From Bowdeniella nasicola (GTDB lineage: Bacteria > Actinomycetota > Actinomycetes > Actinomycetales > Actinomycetaceae): 64,000 nt of DNA. The position numbers were made by a program, and so were the translations under genes. Below, piece after piece: positions 32,339-40,629 of this stretch. Under the pieces are notes generated by a model. It did not search any database, was not told where the DNA came from, and saw nothing but the letters and a program-made list of their open reading frames with translations. The stretch is taken from positions 1 through 64,000 of the forward strand of contig NZ_FNQV01000004.1 of assembly GCF_900107735.1 (NCBI RefSeq). Direction: 5' to 3'. Every line of letters starts with the position of its first letter. Position 1 is the first letter of the stretch.

Positions 32339-32695
32339 TCCACGCGCATAAGTATACGGCAGCTCTTCAGTCGGCTCGGTCGTGCCACACTCGACTGCGA
32401 ACTCCGCGTCCGTCATCTTGACGACCTCGCGGTCGGTGTAGACGTCGTGGCGGTTGCCTTCGTTGAGCACCCAGGTGGTGCCGTCTTCGCTGAGGATCCA
32501 GCCGTGCTTCCAGTAGGAAACAACGTCGTAGAACTCCTTGGTCTCACACTGCGGGGTGCGGTCGACGATCTGAGAGCGCTGGACATCTTCCGGCTTCTCG
32601 CCCGGTCCGGCGGTGCACTCAGCCGCGATTTCCGCGGGCGTATCTCCCAGGATTCCTTCAGGTTGGCTCGCGGAATTGTGAACTTTCCTGATCGC
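32315..32695 (-). pseudogene. Orphan coding fragment related to the neighbouring secreted repeat protein
   Basis: An open frame of 126 codons with no usable start, from a TAA at 32696-32698 to a TGA at 32315-32317 that lies inside the TPP aptamer. The translation has strong protein-like character: DTPAEIAAECTAGPGEKPED, then CETKEFYDVVSYWKHGW, SEDGTTWVLNEGNRHDVY, and EVVKMTDAEFAVEC. The Trp-spaced, Cys-ended layout resembles the C-terminal repeats of the secreted protein at 32751-33803, whose stop is 53 bp away. Most likely the remains of a longer or duplicated protein; a missed frameshift in the neighbour is the alternative. Confidence 0.6.
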
Positions 32696-32750
32696 TTATG
32701 CCACGTTTGATGGCGAACTATTGGGTCGGGCGACTAGCCTACGACGTTCA

Positions 32751-33803
32751 CTAATCGCCCCAGGTCAACAAATCGGACAGCGACAGCCATCCCGGGACCT
32801 GGCAGCGGGCCGTTTCCGTCTCGGTCATCGGGCGGTAGGTGCTCTCCGGCCGAGGCACGGCGATGTCCTCCCAGATCCGCTCGACGGGATTGAAGGCTCG
32901 AGTCGAGGTGACCTTCGTGCGCTGCCGCTCGACAGTCTTCGTCGTGCAGTCCTGGCGCACGTCGCGCCACGGCGTGTACGTCACGGTCGCAGGTGCGGGG
33001 CACTCCTTGAGCTCCGCCGCATTCAACTGGCGGGTGCGCTGCTCGGTCTCGCGGGCGGGCTCCCCCGTTACCCAGGCGGCATCGGCTTCGCTCCAGATGT
33101 AGGCCGTGGCGGTCTTGACGCGTTCTTGGCTAGCGGTGCCGTCGGCGCACATCAGCTCAACGTCGCGCCACGCCGTATATGAGGTGACATCGGCCGGTGG
33201 GGTCGTCGAACAGCCCTCAATGGTGCCCGTCAGCGAGCTTGTGAGCAGCGGTAGCTCGCCCTTGACGTGGGCGGTGACCTCAAAGGAGAAGGACGCATCC
33301 GCGGGCAGCTGGGTGAAGGACACCTGCAGCTCGTTGCCATCGTCTTCGAACTGCACGGAACCGATCCCGACCGCGGCTACCGACTCAGACCCGGCCGGGC
33401 TAGTGAACGCCGTCGCTGAATCCGGCTCGAAGCGGAAGCCGTCGCTCGCCTGCACCCGGAAGGAGGCGTTGGTAAGGTCCTTCGTCGTCGAACCGCTCAG
33501 GCGAATGGTGCGCGTCTGCTCGCCGGGGCCGATCTCCGTGGCTAGATCACCGAAGGCGTCACCGGTATCGGTGCGCGAGGCGGTGAGGACGGACTCGTCG
33601 GCGACGAGGTAGGTGCGCTGGGAGATGACCTGCTGGCAGGGCTCGCCGGCGGGGCGGCTCGGCGCTTCGGGCAGGATGGATTCATCGCCGCACGTTGAGA
33701 GCACGCTCCCATCGCGCGTCCACGTGTAGTGACAGTCGTTTTCGGCCACGGCGGGCACGGCAAAGAGGGTGAGCGCTCCGAGTGCTGCAGCTAAGCGGAT
33801 CAT
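32751..33803 (-). CDS. Secreted Cys/Trp-rich repeat protein of unknown function
   Basis: A 350-residue exported protein with a clear signal peptide (MIRLAAALGALTLFAVPAVA). The N-terminal half is beta-rich; the C-terminal half has two related units, each with a cysteine, a Y-x-W-R-D-V stretch (TSYTAWRDVELMC and VTYTPWRDVRQDC), an R-V-K/Q-R-T pattern, a Trp and an E-x-x-x-C end. No sortase motif or anchor is seen. I do not recognise a family. ATG 33803 follows GGAGGT, and a TATAAT -10 box with an adjoining palindrome lies upstream. Confidence 0.75.
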   Translation of the reverse strand: MIRLAAALGALTLFAVPAVAENDCHYTWTRDGSVLSTCGDESILPEAPSRPAGEPCQQVISQRTYLVADESVLTASRTDTGDAFGDLATEIGPGEQTRTIRLSGSTTKDLTNASFRVQASDGFRFEPDSATAFTSPAGSESVAAVGIGSVQFEDDGNELQVSFTQLPADASFSFEVTAHVKGELPLLTSSLTGTIEGCSTTPPADVTSYTAWRDVELMCADGTASQERVKTATAYIWSEADAAWVTGEPARETEQRTRQLNAAELKECPAPATVTYTPWRDVRQDCTTKTVERQRTKVTSTRAFNPVERIWEDIAVPRPESTYRPMTETETARCQVPGWLSLSDLLTWGD

Positions 33804-33828
33804 GTCACCTCCAGTCGTGAAGATGACT

Positions 33829-33834
33829 ATTATA
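33829..33834 (-). promoter_or_regulatory. -10 box TATAAT of the secreted repeat protein gene
   Basis: A consensus TATAAT on the minus strand 26 nt upstream of the ATG, the only perfect -10 hexamer noted here. It gives a short leader that carries GGAGGT. Confidence 0.6.
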
Positions 33835-33840
33835 GGCGGT

Positions 33841-33852
33841 TTTTCGCGAAAA
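33841..33852 (-). promoter_or_regulatory. Perfect palindrome TTTTCGCGAAAA overlapping the -35 region
   Basis: A 12-bp perfect palindrome 6 bp upstream of the TATAAT box and just after the DUF4235 gene. The position is right for a repressor or activator site on the secreted-protein promoter. Confidence 0.45.
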
Positions 33853-33854
33853 CG

Positions 33855-34109
33855 CTACGCTTCCACTTCGCGATTGCCACCGTACCAGCGCGAGGCGCCG
33901 GTCAGCGCGAGCTGGCGAGCAAGGCCCATCAGGGCGCCGGAGATGAGCGCGAACGTGAGGACCTCTGCGAGGCGAACGCCCGGATCTTCCGGGTCCTCGG
34001 GCGGGTTATGACCAGTCACGGCCTTCCAACCGACATTGACGACCTTGGAGGCCACCATGCCTGCGACGGCCATCGAGCCTGCTGAGACGATCTTCCAACC
34101 GATATCCAT
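33855..34109 (-). CDS. DUF4235 small membrane protein
   Basis: An 84-residue protein with two helices (IVSAGSMAVAGMVASKVVNV and EVLTFALISGALMGLARQLA) separated by the GWKAVTGHNPPEDPEDPG loop, the DUF4235 pattern. The function is unknown. It lies 3 nt after mnhG in the same direction, so it may be the last gene of the Mrp operon, though a CATGAT -10-like box 6 nt before its ATG could also drive it alone. Confidence 0.78.
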   Translation of the reverse strand: MDIGWKIVSAGSMAVAGMVASKVVNVGWKAVTGHNPPEDPEDPGVRLAEVLTFALISGALMGLARQLALTGASRWYGGNREVEA

Positions 34110-34112
34110 GCC

Positions 34113-34490
34113 TCAATCATGCCGCATCTCGTCATCGGCGGCGCGCTGTGCCACGGCGCGAAGCGCCCGCCGCTTATCGCGCCGATACTCATCGACGATG
34201 AGCGCGCGGCTGGGGGCGTGCCCGGTGCGGAAGCCCGCACGCGAGGCCAGGTGGGCGGAAATCGGGCTCGTGACGAGTGTGAAGGCGACGACGAGTGCGA
34301 GCGCCCAGATCGTCGTCGGACCGCGCAGCGTCAGGGCGAGGCCAGACATGAGCATCATGGTGCCGAAAGTCTGCGGCTTGGCGGCGGCGTGCAGGCGCTT
34401 GAGCAGATCGTCGAAATGCATGATACCGATCGCGGCGATCAGGATAAAGAACGCGCCGATCGCGATGAAGATCGAGCCGAGCAGGGTCAT
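34113..34490 (-). CDS. mnhG: Mrp-type cation/proton antiporter subunit G
   Basis: A 125-residue subunit with three hydrophobic helices. LGSIFIAIGAFFILIAAIGIMHFDDLLKRLHAAAKPQTFGT is the family core, with the F-x-D-x-x-x-R-x-H-A-x-x-K pattern of MrpG. It is part of the hetero-oligomeric complex that exchanges Na+ (or K+/Ca2+) for H+ and helps resist alkali and salt. It overlaps mnhF by 4 nt. Confidence 0.9.
   Translation of the reverse strand: MTLLGSIFIAIGAFFILIAAIGIMHFDDLLKRLHAAAKPQTFGTMMLMSGLALTLRGPTTIWALALVVAFTLVTSPISAHLASRAGFRTGHAPSRALIVDEYRRDKRRALRAVAQRAADDEMRHD
34116..34121 (-). promoter_or_regulatory. -10-like box CATGAT before the DUF4235 gene
   Basis: CATGAT then 6 nt then the ATG at 34109, overlapping the end of mnhG. 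It could be an internal leaderless promoter, but coding sequence constrains it, so the match may be chance. Confidence 0.25.
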
Positions 34491-34870
34491 GATGGCTCCT
34501 CGCGAGGGGTGTCGACGTCGTGCACGGGCTCGGCCTCGTCGGCGATGAGCTTGTTGATGCGCTCGACTTCCGCAGCCTCCTGCTCGTTCATGATGCGAGC
34601 TTCTTCCGGGTCATCGATGACGGCGAACCGGGCGATCGTCGTCGTCCCAATAAACCCGACGACGGACAGCGCCACGAGCGCGGGGATGAGATCGAGTCGG
34701 CTCGTCAGCGCCGAATAGATCGCGACAGCGCCGATCATGGCCGCGGTGACCACGTCCATCGAGATCGCGCGATCCAGCATCGAGGGGCCGCGCGACAGGC
34801 GGATCAGGACGACGACCGTCGCGATCGCGACGCAGGCGAAGGAGATGTACAGCAGCCACGTACTAATCAT
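34487..34870 (-). CDS. mnhF: Mrp-type antiporter subunit F
   Basis: A 127-residue subunit with three helices and the diagnostic segment IRLSRGPSMLDRAISMDV (G-P-x-x-x-D-R in MrpF). The C-terminal 40 residues form an acidic cytoplasmic tail (EEARIMNEQEAAEVERINKL) longer than in Bacillus MrpF. ATG 34870 overlaps the end of mnhE by 8 nt; the frame open to 35035 is antecedent sequence of mnhE. Confidence 0.9.
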   Translation of the reverse strand: MISTWLLYISFACVAIATVVVLIRLSRGPSMLDRAISMDVVTAAMIGAVAIYSALTSRLDLIPALVALSVVGFIGTTTIARFAVIDDPEEARIMNEQEAAEVERINKLIADEAEPVHDVDTPREEPS

Positions 34871-35492
34871 GGGCGGCCTTCCGTTCGAGGCGGGCGCCCA
34901 CGGCATCCGGCCGGAAATAGCTCGGGCCCTGGCAGCGCCACCCGGTGTCGTAGCCGGCATCCAGCAGTTCGTCATCGGAGGCGATCGCGCGCAGCAGGCG
35001 CTCCTCCTGCGCGACGACGGAGGCGCGGAAATCATCGAGCGAGGCCCGCGGGTTATCCGGATCGACGTCGAGGACGTGCACGTAGAGCAGCCCCGAGTGC
35101 TTCAGCGCCTCGATCGCCACCGAGCCGGGCACGAGCGTCGTGAGGCCGGCCGTCGCCGTGAGGTAGAGGTCATTGTGGCTGCGCGTCTGGATCCGCGCGA
35201 CGGCGCACGTCGGATCGGCGCGTTTCAGCACGAGCTTGGCCACGTGGAAGGAGGCGACAACGACGTCGTAGAGGAACCGCACGACGAGGTAGATAACCGC
35301 GAGCGGCCGGATCTTGAAACGCGTGACGAGGCGCGGCAGCGGCGCGAGGTAGGAAATGATGAGCGAGAGCAGGATGCCGTTGGCGATATTGCCCCACGAC
35401 AGGTCGCCCCACAGCAGCAGCCAGACTCCCGTCAGCCAGATGATCATGCCGAGCGAGGTGGGTCCGCGGCCGCGCAGCTGCTTAATCGCCAT
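34863..35492 (-). CDS. mnhE: Mrp-type antiporter subunit E
   Basis: A 209-residue subunit. N-terminal helices (GMIIWLTGVWLLLWGDLSWGNIANGILLSLIISYLAPLP contains the W-x-x-x-x-G-D-x-S family pattern) precede a soluble domain with LTATAGLTTLVPGSVAIEAL and LLYVHVLDVDPDN, typical of MrpE. The C-terminal 50 residues go beyond the short Bacillus form. ATG 35492 lies within the end of mnhD (11-nt overlap). Confidence 0.9.
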   Translation of the reverse strand: MAIKQLRGRGPTSLGMIIWLTGVWLLLWGDLSWGNIANGILLSLIISYLAPLPRLVTRFKIRPLAVIYLVVRFLYDVVVASFHVAKLVLKRADPTCAVARIQTRSHNDLYLTATAGLTTLVPGSVAIEALKHSGLLYVHVLDVDPDNPRASLDDFRASVVAQEERLLRAIASDDELLDAGYDTGWRCQGPSYFRPDAVGARLERKAAHD

Positions 35493-37056
35493 CGTGATCC
35501 GCCTCCGGGTTCTCCTCTTCCTGCGGCGTCGTCTCCGTCGTATCGGAGGACTGGCCCTGGCCGCGCAGGCCATCGGGCAAGACGGCGTTGATGTAGTAGT
35601 TCGGATTCGACAGGTTCGCGGCGGCATCGTCGGTGTAGTTGATGACGCGGCCGCCCGCGATCGACAGCCCCATCGCAAGGACGACGAGCGAGGTTGCGGC
35701 GCCGATCATCGGCAGCGGCAGGCTCGTGGCGGGCATCGGTTCTTCCGCCTTCTGCCAAAACGCCATGTTCCAGGCTTTCACGACGGCATACAGGGTGAGG
35801 ATCGAGGTGATGAGCGCACCCGCAATAAGCGTGTAGTCCAGCGCGCTCGCGCCGCTGGCCGCTGCCTGCAGCAGGCCCACCTTGCCGATGAAGCCGGTAA
35901 ACGGAGGGATTCCCGCGAGGTTCAGGGCCGGCACGAGGTAGAGCACTGCGACGAACGGGATCGCGGTGGCGAGCGAACCGAGACGGATGAGGGAGGTCGT
36001 GCCGCCGTAACGTTCGACGAGGCCCGCCACGAGGAAGAGCGAGGTTTGCACGGTGATGTGGTGCACGACGTAGAACACGGCGGCGGATAGCCCCTCGGGG
36101 GTGTTCGTCGAGATGCCCCAGATCATGAAGCCAATGTGGGAGACCAACGTAAAGGAGAGCATACGTTTGAGGTCGTTTTGCGCGACGGCGCCGAGGATGC
36201 CGACGAGCATCGTCGCGAGCGCCACCCACGCGAGCAGCGTGTTGAGATCGTCGCCGGGAAACAGCAGCGTCTCGGTGCGGATGATCGCGTAGACGCCGAC
36301 CTTGGTCAGCAGGCCGGCGAAGACGGCGGTGACGGGCGCGGGCGCCGTCGGGTAGGAGTCGGGCAGCCACGCCGACAGCGGGAAGACGGCGGCCTTAATG
36401 CCGAATGCCGCGAGCAACGTTAGGTGCAAGACGGTGCGCAGAGACGGATCGAGATCCGCGAGGCGCTCGGCCAGGTGCGCGAAGGACACCGTCCCGACGG
36501 CAGCGTAGATGAGCGCGATCGCGAGGAGGAAGAGCACCGAGGAGACGAGGGAGACGACGACGTAGATCGTTCCCGAGCGGATGCGATCGCGCGAGCCGCC
36601 GAGGGTAATGAGCACGAAGGAGGCGGCGAGCAGGATCTCGAATCCGACGTACAGGTTGAACAGGTCGCCGGTCAAGAAGGCGTTGGACACGCCCGCCGAT
36701 AGCACGAGGAACGTCGGGTAGAAGACGGCAACGGGCGCGCCTTCGTCCTCGTCTGCCACTCCCTGCGCGGTGGAATAGACGAGCACCGCGAGGGTCACCG
36801 CGATGGAGATCGTCAGCATGAGGGCGGAGAAGCGGTCGACGACGAGGGTGATGCCGACAGGCGCGGCCCAGGAGCCGACGTCCAGGGCGAGGGCGGAGGA
36901 ATCGACGACGACGAGCAGCAGGATCGCGATGCCGAGCGAGATCGTCAGGGCTGACAGCGCGATCGCGCGCGAGATGCGCGGGTGGCGGCCGAGTGCGAGC
37001 GCGGCGCCGGCCGAAAACAGCGGCACGAGGACGGGCAGCGGCACGATCCAGTTCAC
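35482..37056 (-). CDS. mnhD: Mrp-type antiporter subunit D (NuoL/M/N-like)
   Basis: A 524-residue proton-channel-like subunit homologous to complex I NuoM/N. FLTGDLFNLYVGFEILLAASFVLITLG carries the conserved Glu of helix 5; FGIKAAVFPLSAWLPDSYPTAPAPVTAVFAGLLTKVGVYAIIR has the Lys and broken-helix motifs. The acidic C-terminus (ETTPQEEENPEADHDGD) is cytoplasmic. Overlaps mnhC by 4 nt. Confidence 0.93.
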   Translation of the reverse strand: MNWIVPLPVLVPLFSAGAALALGRHPRISRAIALSALTISLGIAILLLVVVDSSALALDVGSWAAPVGITLVVDRFSALMLTISIAVTLAVLVYSTAQGVADEDEGAPVAVFYPTFLVLSAGVSNAFLTGDLFNLYVGFEILLAASFVLITLGGSRDRIRSGTIYVVVSLVSSVLFLLAIALIYAAVGTVSFAHLAERLADLDPSLRTVLHLTLLAAFGIKAAVFPLSAWLPDSYPTAPAPVTAVFAGLLTKVGVYAIIRTETLLFPGDDLNTLLAWVALATMLVGILGAVAQNDLKRMLSFTLVSHIGFMIWGISTNTPEGLSAAVFYVVHHITVQTSLFLVAGLVERYGGTTSLIRLGSLATAIPFVAVLYLVPALNLAGIPPFTGFIGKVGLLQAAASGASALDYTLIAGALITSILTLYAVVKAWNMAFWQKAEEPMPATSLPLPMIGAATSLVVLAMGLSIAGGRVINYTDDAAANLSNPNYYINAVLPDGLRGQGQSSDTTETTPQEEENPEADHDGD

Positions 37057-37541
37057 AGCGCACGCTCCTCGGCTTCGGAGACTTCCTCGTGGGGCTTGCC
37101 GCCGGTCTCATCGCGCGCGAGCGCGGCATCGGCTTCGACGGGCGTGCCGTCGTCATCGAGGCGGCGCGCGGCAATGCGTTCGCGGATCTTGCGGTCTGCG
37201 ATGCGGCGATCCTCGAGGTCGTCTTGCACTTCGTCGTGACCATTGAGCTGCCAGGAGCGGTAGGCCATTGCGAGCAGGAACGCCGTGATGCCGAGCGTGA
37301 TGACGATCGCGGTCAGGACGAAGGCCTGTGGCAGCGGGTCGGAGATGCGCGAGGGATCGGGGCGGCCGATGAGCGGGGGCGCGCCCGCCTGCCCGCCCGC
37401 GATCAGGATCATGATGTTAATGCCGTTGGACAGCAGCGAGAACCCGATGATGATGCGCGTCAGTGAGCGCTCCAGCAGCAGGTAGACACCGATCGCGACG
37501 AGGAAGGCCGCGAGGATCACAAGGACGAGTGCAGGGCTCAA
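37053..37541 (-). CDS. mnhC: Mrp-type antiporter subunit C (NuoK-like)
   Basis: A 162-residue subunit with three helices (VLVILAAFLVAIGVYLLLE; IIIGFSLLSNGINIMILIAGG; LPQAFVLTAIVITLGITAFLL), matching MrpC/NuoK. A charged tail of about 55 residues extends past the usual family length. It starts with TTG at 37541, overlapping the mnhA stop (TTGA). Confidence 0.92.
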   Translation of the reverse strand: MSPALVLVILAAFLVAIGVYLLLERSLTRIIIGFSLLSNGINIMILIAGGQAGAPPLIGRPDPSRISDPLPQAFVLTAIVITLGITAFLLAMAYRSWQLNGHDEVQDDLEDRRIADRKIRERIAARRLDDDGTPVEADAALARDETGGKPHEEVSEAEERAL

Positions 37542-40500
37542 TTCGTGACCTCCTCGGCGCGGGCGGCGTCTTCGGTGATGAGCGCCGCGGTCTCATCGGC
37601 TTCGCTATCGCCCTCGCCCTCGATCTCGGCGTGGCGGTCGATCTCGGCGCCAAGCGAGCGCAGGATATCGAGCACGAGGCCGACGACGAGGACGTAGACG
37701 CCGACGTCGAAGAGGATCGCCGAGGCGATGTGGATATTGCCGTAGATCGGGACGGTGAAGTCGAAGACGGTGGTTTGCAGGATCGTGCCGCCGAAAAAGA
37801 CTGGCAGCAGGCCGGCGAACGCGGCGAGCGCGAGGCCCGTGCCAAGGAGGTGGCCGGCGTTCAGCGGCATGGCTTCGCCGAGCTCGTAGCGGCCCGCGGC
37901 CAGATAGCGCACGATGAGCGCGGTGCCGGCCATAAGGCCGCCGGCGAAGCCGCCGCCGGGCGCGTTGTGGCCCGCGAATAGCAGGTAGAGCGAGACGAGG
38001 ATCATCGTGTGGAAGACGAGCCGGGCGCCGATCTCGAAAATGATGGAGCGGCGGCGCGGGGCGAGCGTGAGGGAGCCGGCGAGCCAGGTCCGGCCGCGGC
38101 CCGGCTGGCGCAGTTCGTAACCCTGCTGCTTCAGCTCCGCGGCGCGTTTGGCGGCGGCGCGGCGGGTGGCGTCGTGCAGCGCGGCGGCATTGTGCAGCGC
38201 CCGGGAGTCCCACACGGCGGAGGTCGATTCGTCGCGGCGGTTGCGCGCGCGATCGACGATGCCGGCGCGCGAACGCAAGAACAGCAGCGAAGCGACGCCC
38301 GTGGCCGCGACGAGGACGACGGAGATCTCGCCGAAGGTGTCCCACGCTCGGATGTCGACGAGCGTGACGTTAACGATGTTGTGGCCGTAGCCGAAGTTCA
38401 GCGCTTCGGCGGGGAAATTGGCGGAGACGGGATCGGCGGTGCGCCCGGAGACGGCGATGACGCCGAGGACCGCGACGATGAGGCCCGCGAAACCGCCGAG
38501 CGCAGCCCGGAAGTAGCGTGAGGCGCGCAGCGGCCGGTTGGAGAAGTAGGCGGGCAGGCGGCGCAGCACGAGGATGAAAACGACGAGCGTGACCGTCTCG
38601 ACGAGGACCTGGGTGAGCGCCAGATCGGGGGCGCCGTGCAGCGCGTAGGTCAGGGCGATGCCGTAGCCGGACACGCCCATGAGCAGCACGGCCTTCAGGC
38701 GGCGCCGGGCGCGGGCGGCGAGCACGGCGGCGACGATCGTGACGATCGCGACGGGCACCTGCGCGATGTTGTCATACAGCCGCATGCCGCCGATGTGCGG
38801 GGTGCGCGCGAGGACGGCAATGAGCAGGGCGCCCATGACCGTGCCGATCACCGTCGCGAGGTAGAACGGCAGCGAACCGCGCTGGGTGCGCGCGGTGACG
38901 GCCGCGGCGCCATCTTCCAGCGCCTGCTCGCTGCGACGGAAGGACTCCTCGGGATCGGGCAGGAACGCGACCCGGCGCTGCAGCTCCTCGATGCGAGTGC
39001 GCATGGCGAACATCGCCGCGCCCGCCGCAATAATGACGACGGTGACCCCGAGGGTGACGGTGAATCCGCCCCACAGCGTGAGATGGCCGGGTTCCCCGGG
39101 CGCGATCGTCGTCGCCGGTGCGAGGGCGTCCTCCATCGCCGACGGCATCAGCCCGAGCAGGGCGCCGGCCGCGAGCACGATGGGCGAGAACTGGATGATC
39201 GGGCTGAGCGCGTGGCCGTCGACGGGCGCGACGCCGGGCTTCGTGGCAAAGGCGCCCCAGTAAAAGCGCAGCCCATAGGCGAGGGTGAGGATCGAGCCGA
39301 GCGCAAAGGCGATCAGGACGAGCAGATCGCGCACCCAGTCATCGCCGCCGAGCGCCACGGCGTGCACGAGGCCCTCGATCGCGGCCTCCTTGCCGAGGTA
39401 GCCCAGCAGCGGCGGCAGGCCCACCATCGAGGCGGTCGCGACCGCGCCCGCGATCGCCATGAGCGGCATCTTCCGGGCGATTCCCGACAGTTCACGCAGA
39501 TCGCGGGTGCCGACGCACCAGTCGATGACGCCAACGGTGAGGAACAGTGAGGACTTAAACAGGGCGTGCGCGACGATGAGGGTTAGGCCCGCGAGCATGA
39601 GCGCCTTGGAGCCCTGGCCGACGATCGCGATGATCATGCCGAGCTGGCTGATCGTGCCGAAGGCGAGCAGCAGCTTGATGTCGTACTGGCGCAGCGCGCG
39701 GTAGCCGCCGAGGATCATCGTCGCGAGCCCGAGCCCCAGGACGATCGCCTGCCAGACGCCAAGGTGGGCGTAGCCGGGGGCAAAGCGCGCGACGAGGTAG
39801 ACGCCCGCCTTGACCATCGCGGCCGCGTGCAGGTAGGCGGACACGGGGGTGGGCGCTGCCATCGCGGCCGGAAGCCAGAAATGCGTGGGGACGAGCGCCG
39901 ACTTCGAGCTCGCGCCAAACAGCAGCAGGATGATCGCGGCGATGACGAGCCCCGTCGTCTCCGGCGGGTTCGTCACGAGCTGTGAGATCGAATACGAGCC
40001 GCCGGGCAGCTGCCCGAGCAGGATGATGCCGCCCAGCATGGCCAGGCCCCCGAGCGTCGTGAGGATGATCGCCTGGTGCGCGGCGCGCCGCGAGGTCTGG
40101 CGCTCGTGGTGATGGCCGATGAGCAGGAAGGAGAAGACCGTCGTCGCTTCCCAAAAAATGTAGAGCGCTAGCGTGTTATCCGTCGTCACGAGGCCATACA
40201 TCGCGCCGGCAAACGCGACGAACACGGCGCCAAAGCGCGGCAGGGATTGGGCGTGCCGGGCGAAATACGGCGAGCAGTACACGAGCACGAGCGCCCCGAC
40301 GCCGGAGACGATGAGCGCCATGATCGCGGCAAGCGGATCGAGCCGGAAGGCGAAATCCATCTCGAGCGCGGGCACCCAGGAGATGACCTCCGTCGGCGGA
40401 TTATCGGAAAACGCGGCGCGCAACTGGGTGAGCATATAGCCGAAGGCCGCCGCGGGCACGAGCGCGAGAATCAGGAAACCGCGTCGCCCCAGGCGCATAA

Positions 40501-40552
40501 TTGCGGGCGCTACCAGCGCGGCGAGCGCGTGCAGGGCGACGAGTAAGGTCAC
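37538..40552 (-). CDS. mnhA: Mrp-type antiporter, fused subunits A and B
   Basis: A 1004-residue polytopic protein. Residues 1 to about 770 are MrpA (NuoL-like): YIFWEATTVFSFLLIGHHHE with the conserved Glu, SSKSALVPTHFWLPAAMAAPTPVSAYLHAAAMVKAGVYL with the essential Lys/His channel residues, and the extra C-terminal MrpA region (GYGIALTYALHGAPDLALTQ). After a cytoplasmic linker, residues from about 830 form an MrpB domain (YLLFAGHNAPGGGFAGGLMAGTAL). Such A-B fusions are usual in actinobacteria. It starts with GTG at 40552 and leads the operon mnhA-C-D-E-F-G, all genes overlapping. Confidence 0.93.
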   Translation of the reverse strand: MTLLVALHALAALVAPAIMRLGRRGFLILALVPAAAFGYMLTQLRAAFSDNPPTEVISWVPALEMDFAFRLDPLAAIMALIVSGVGALVLVYCSPYFARHAQSLPRFGAVFVAFAGAMYGLVTTDNTLALYIFWEATTVFSFLLIGHHHERQTSRRAAHQAIILTTLGGLAMLGGIILLGQLPGGSYSISQLVTNPPETTGLVIAAIILLLFGASSKSALVPTHFWLPAAMAAPTPVSAYLHAAAMVKAGVYLVARFAPGYAHLGVWQAIVLGLGLATMILGGYRALRQYDIKLLLAFGTISQLGMIIAIVGQGSKALMLAGLTLIVAHALFKSSLFLTVGVIDWCVGTRDLRELSGIARKMPLMAIAGAVATASMVGLPPLLGYLGKEAAIEGLVHAVALGGDDWVRDLLVLIAFALGSILTLAYGLRFYWGAFATKPGVAPVDGHALSPIIQFSPIVLAAGALLGLMPSAMEDALAPATTIAPGEPGHLTLWGGFTVTLGVTVVIIAAGAAMFAMRTRIEELQRRVAFLPDPEESFRRSEQALEDGAAAVTARTQRGSLPFYLATVIGTVMGALLIAVLARTPHIGGMRLYDNIAQVPVAIVTIVAAVLAARARRRLKAVLLMGVSGYGIALTYALHGAPDLALTQVLVETVTLVVFILVLRRLPAYFSNRPLRASRYFRAALGGFAGLIVAVLGVIAVSGRTADPVSANFPAEALNFGYGHNIVNVTLVDIRAWDTFGEISVVLVAATGVASLLFLRSRAGIVDRARNRRDESTSAVWDSRALHNAAALHDATRRAAAKRAAELKQQGYELRQPGRGRTWLAGSLTLAPRRRSIIFEIGARLVFHTMILVSLYLLFAGHNAPGGGFAGGLMAGTALIVRYLAAGRYELGEAMPLNAGHLLGTGLALAAFAGLLPVFFGGTILQTTVFDFTVPIYGNIHIASAILFDVGVYVLVVGLVLDILRSLGAEIDRHAEIEGEGDSEADETAALITEDAARAEEVTN

Positions 40553-40600
40553 GGGCGGGCCTCACGGTTGGGGGCGTTCGAGGGGTACCACGTCATTGTA

Positions 40601-40629
40601 ATGGCTCGAGCCGGATAGGATCGAGCCAT
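40601..40629 (+). promoter_or_regulatory. Inverted repeat over the start of the DtxR-type regulator gene
   Basis: ATGGCTCGA, 11 nt, TCGAGCCAT, a 9-bp inverted repeat that ends on the start codon and encloses the TAGGAT -10 box; its left arm is also part of a GGCTCGAGCC palindrome. A regulator bound here would block the promoter, so autoregulation is plausible. It does not match the classical DtxR box. Confidence 0.45.
40616..40621 (+). promoter_or_regulatory. -10 box TAGGAT of a probable leaderless promoter (DtxR-type regulator)
   Basis: TAGGAT ends 6 nt before the ATG at 40628; no ribosome-binding site is present. Confidence 0.5.

Noticed and set aside
32189-32710. A 173-codon plus-strand frame over the thiB upstream region
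   Set aside because: Antisense to the TPP riboswitch and the orphan fragment; not protein-like.
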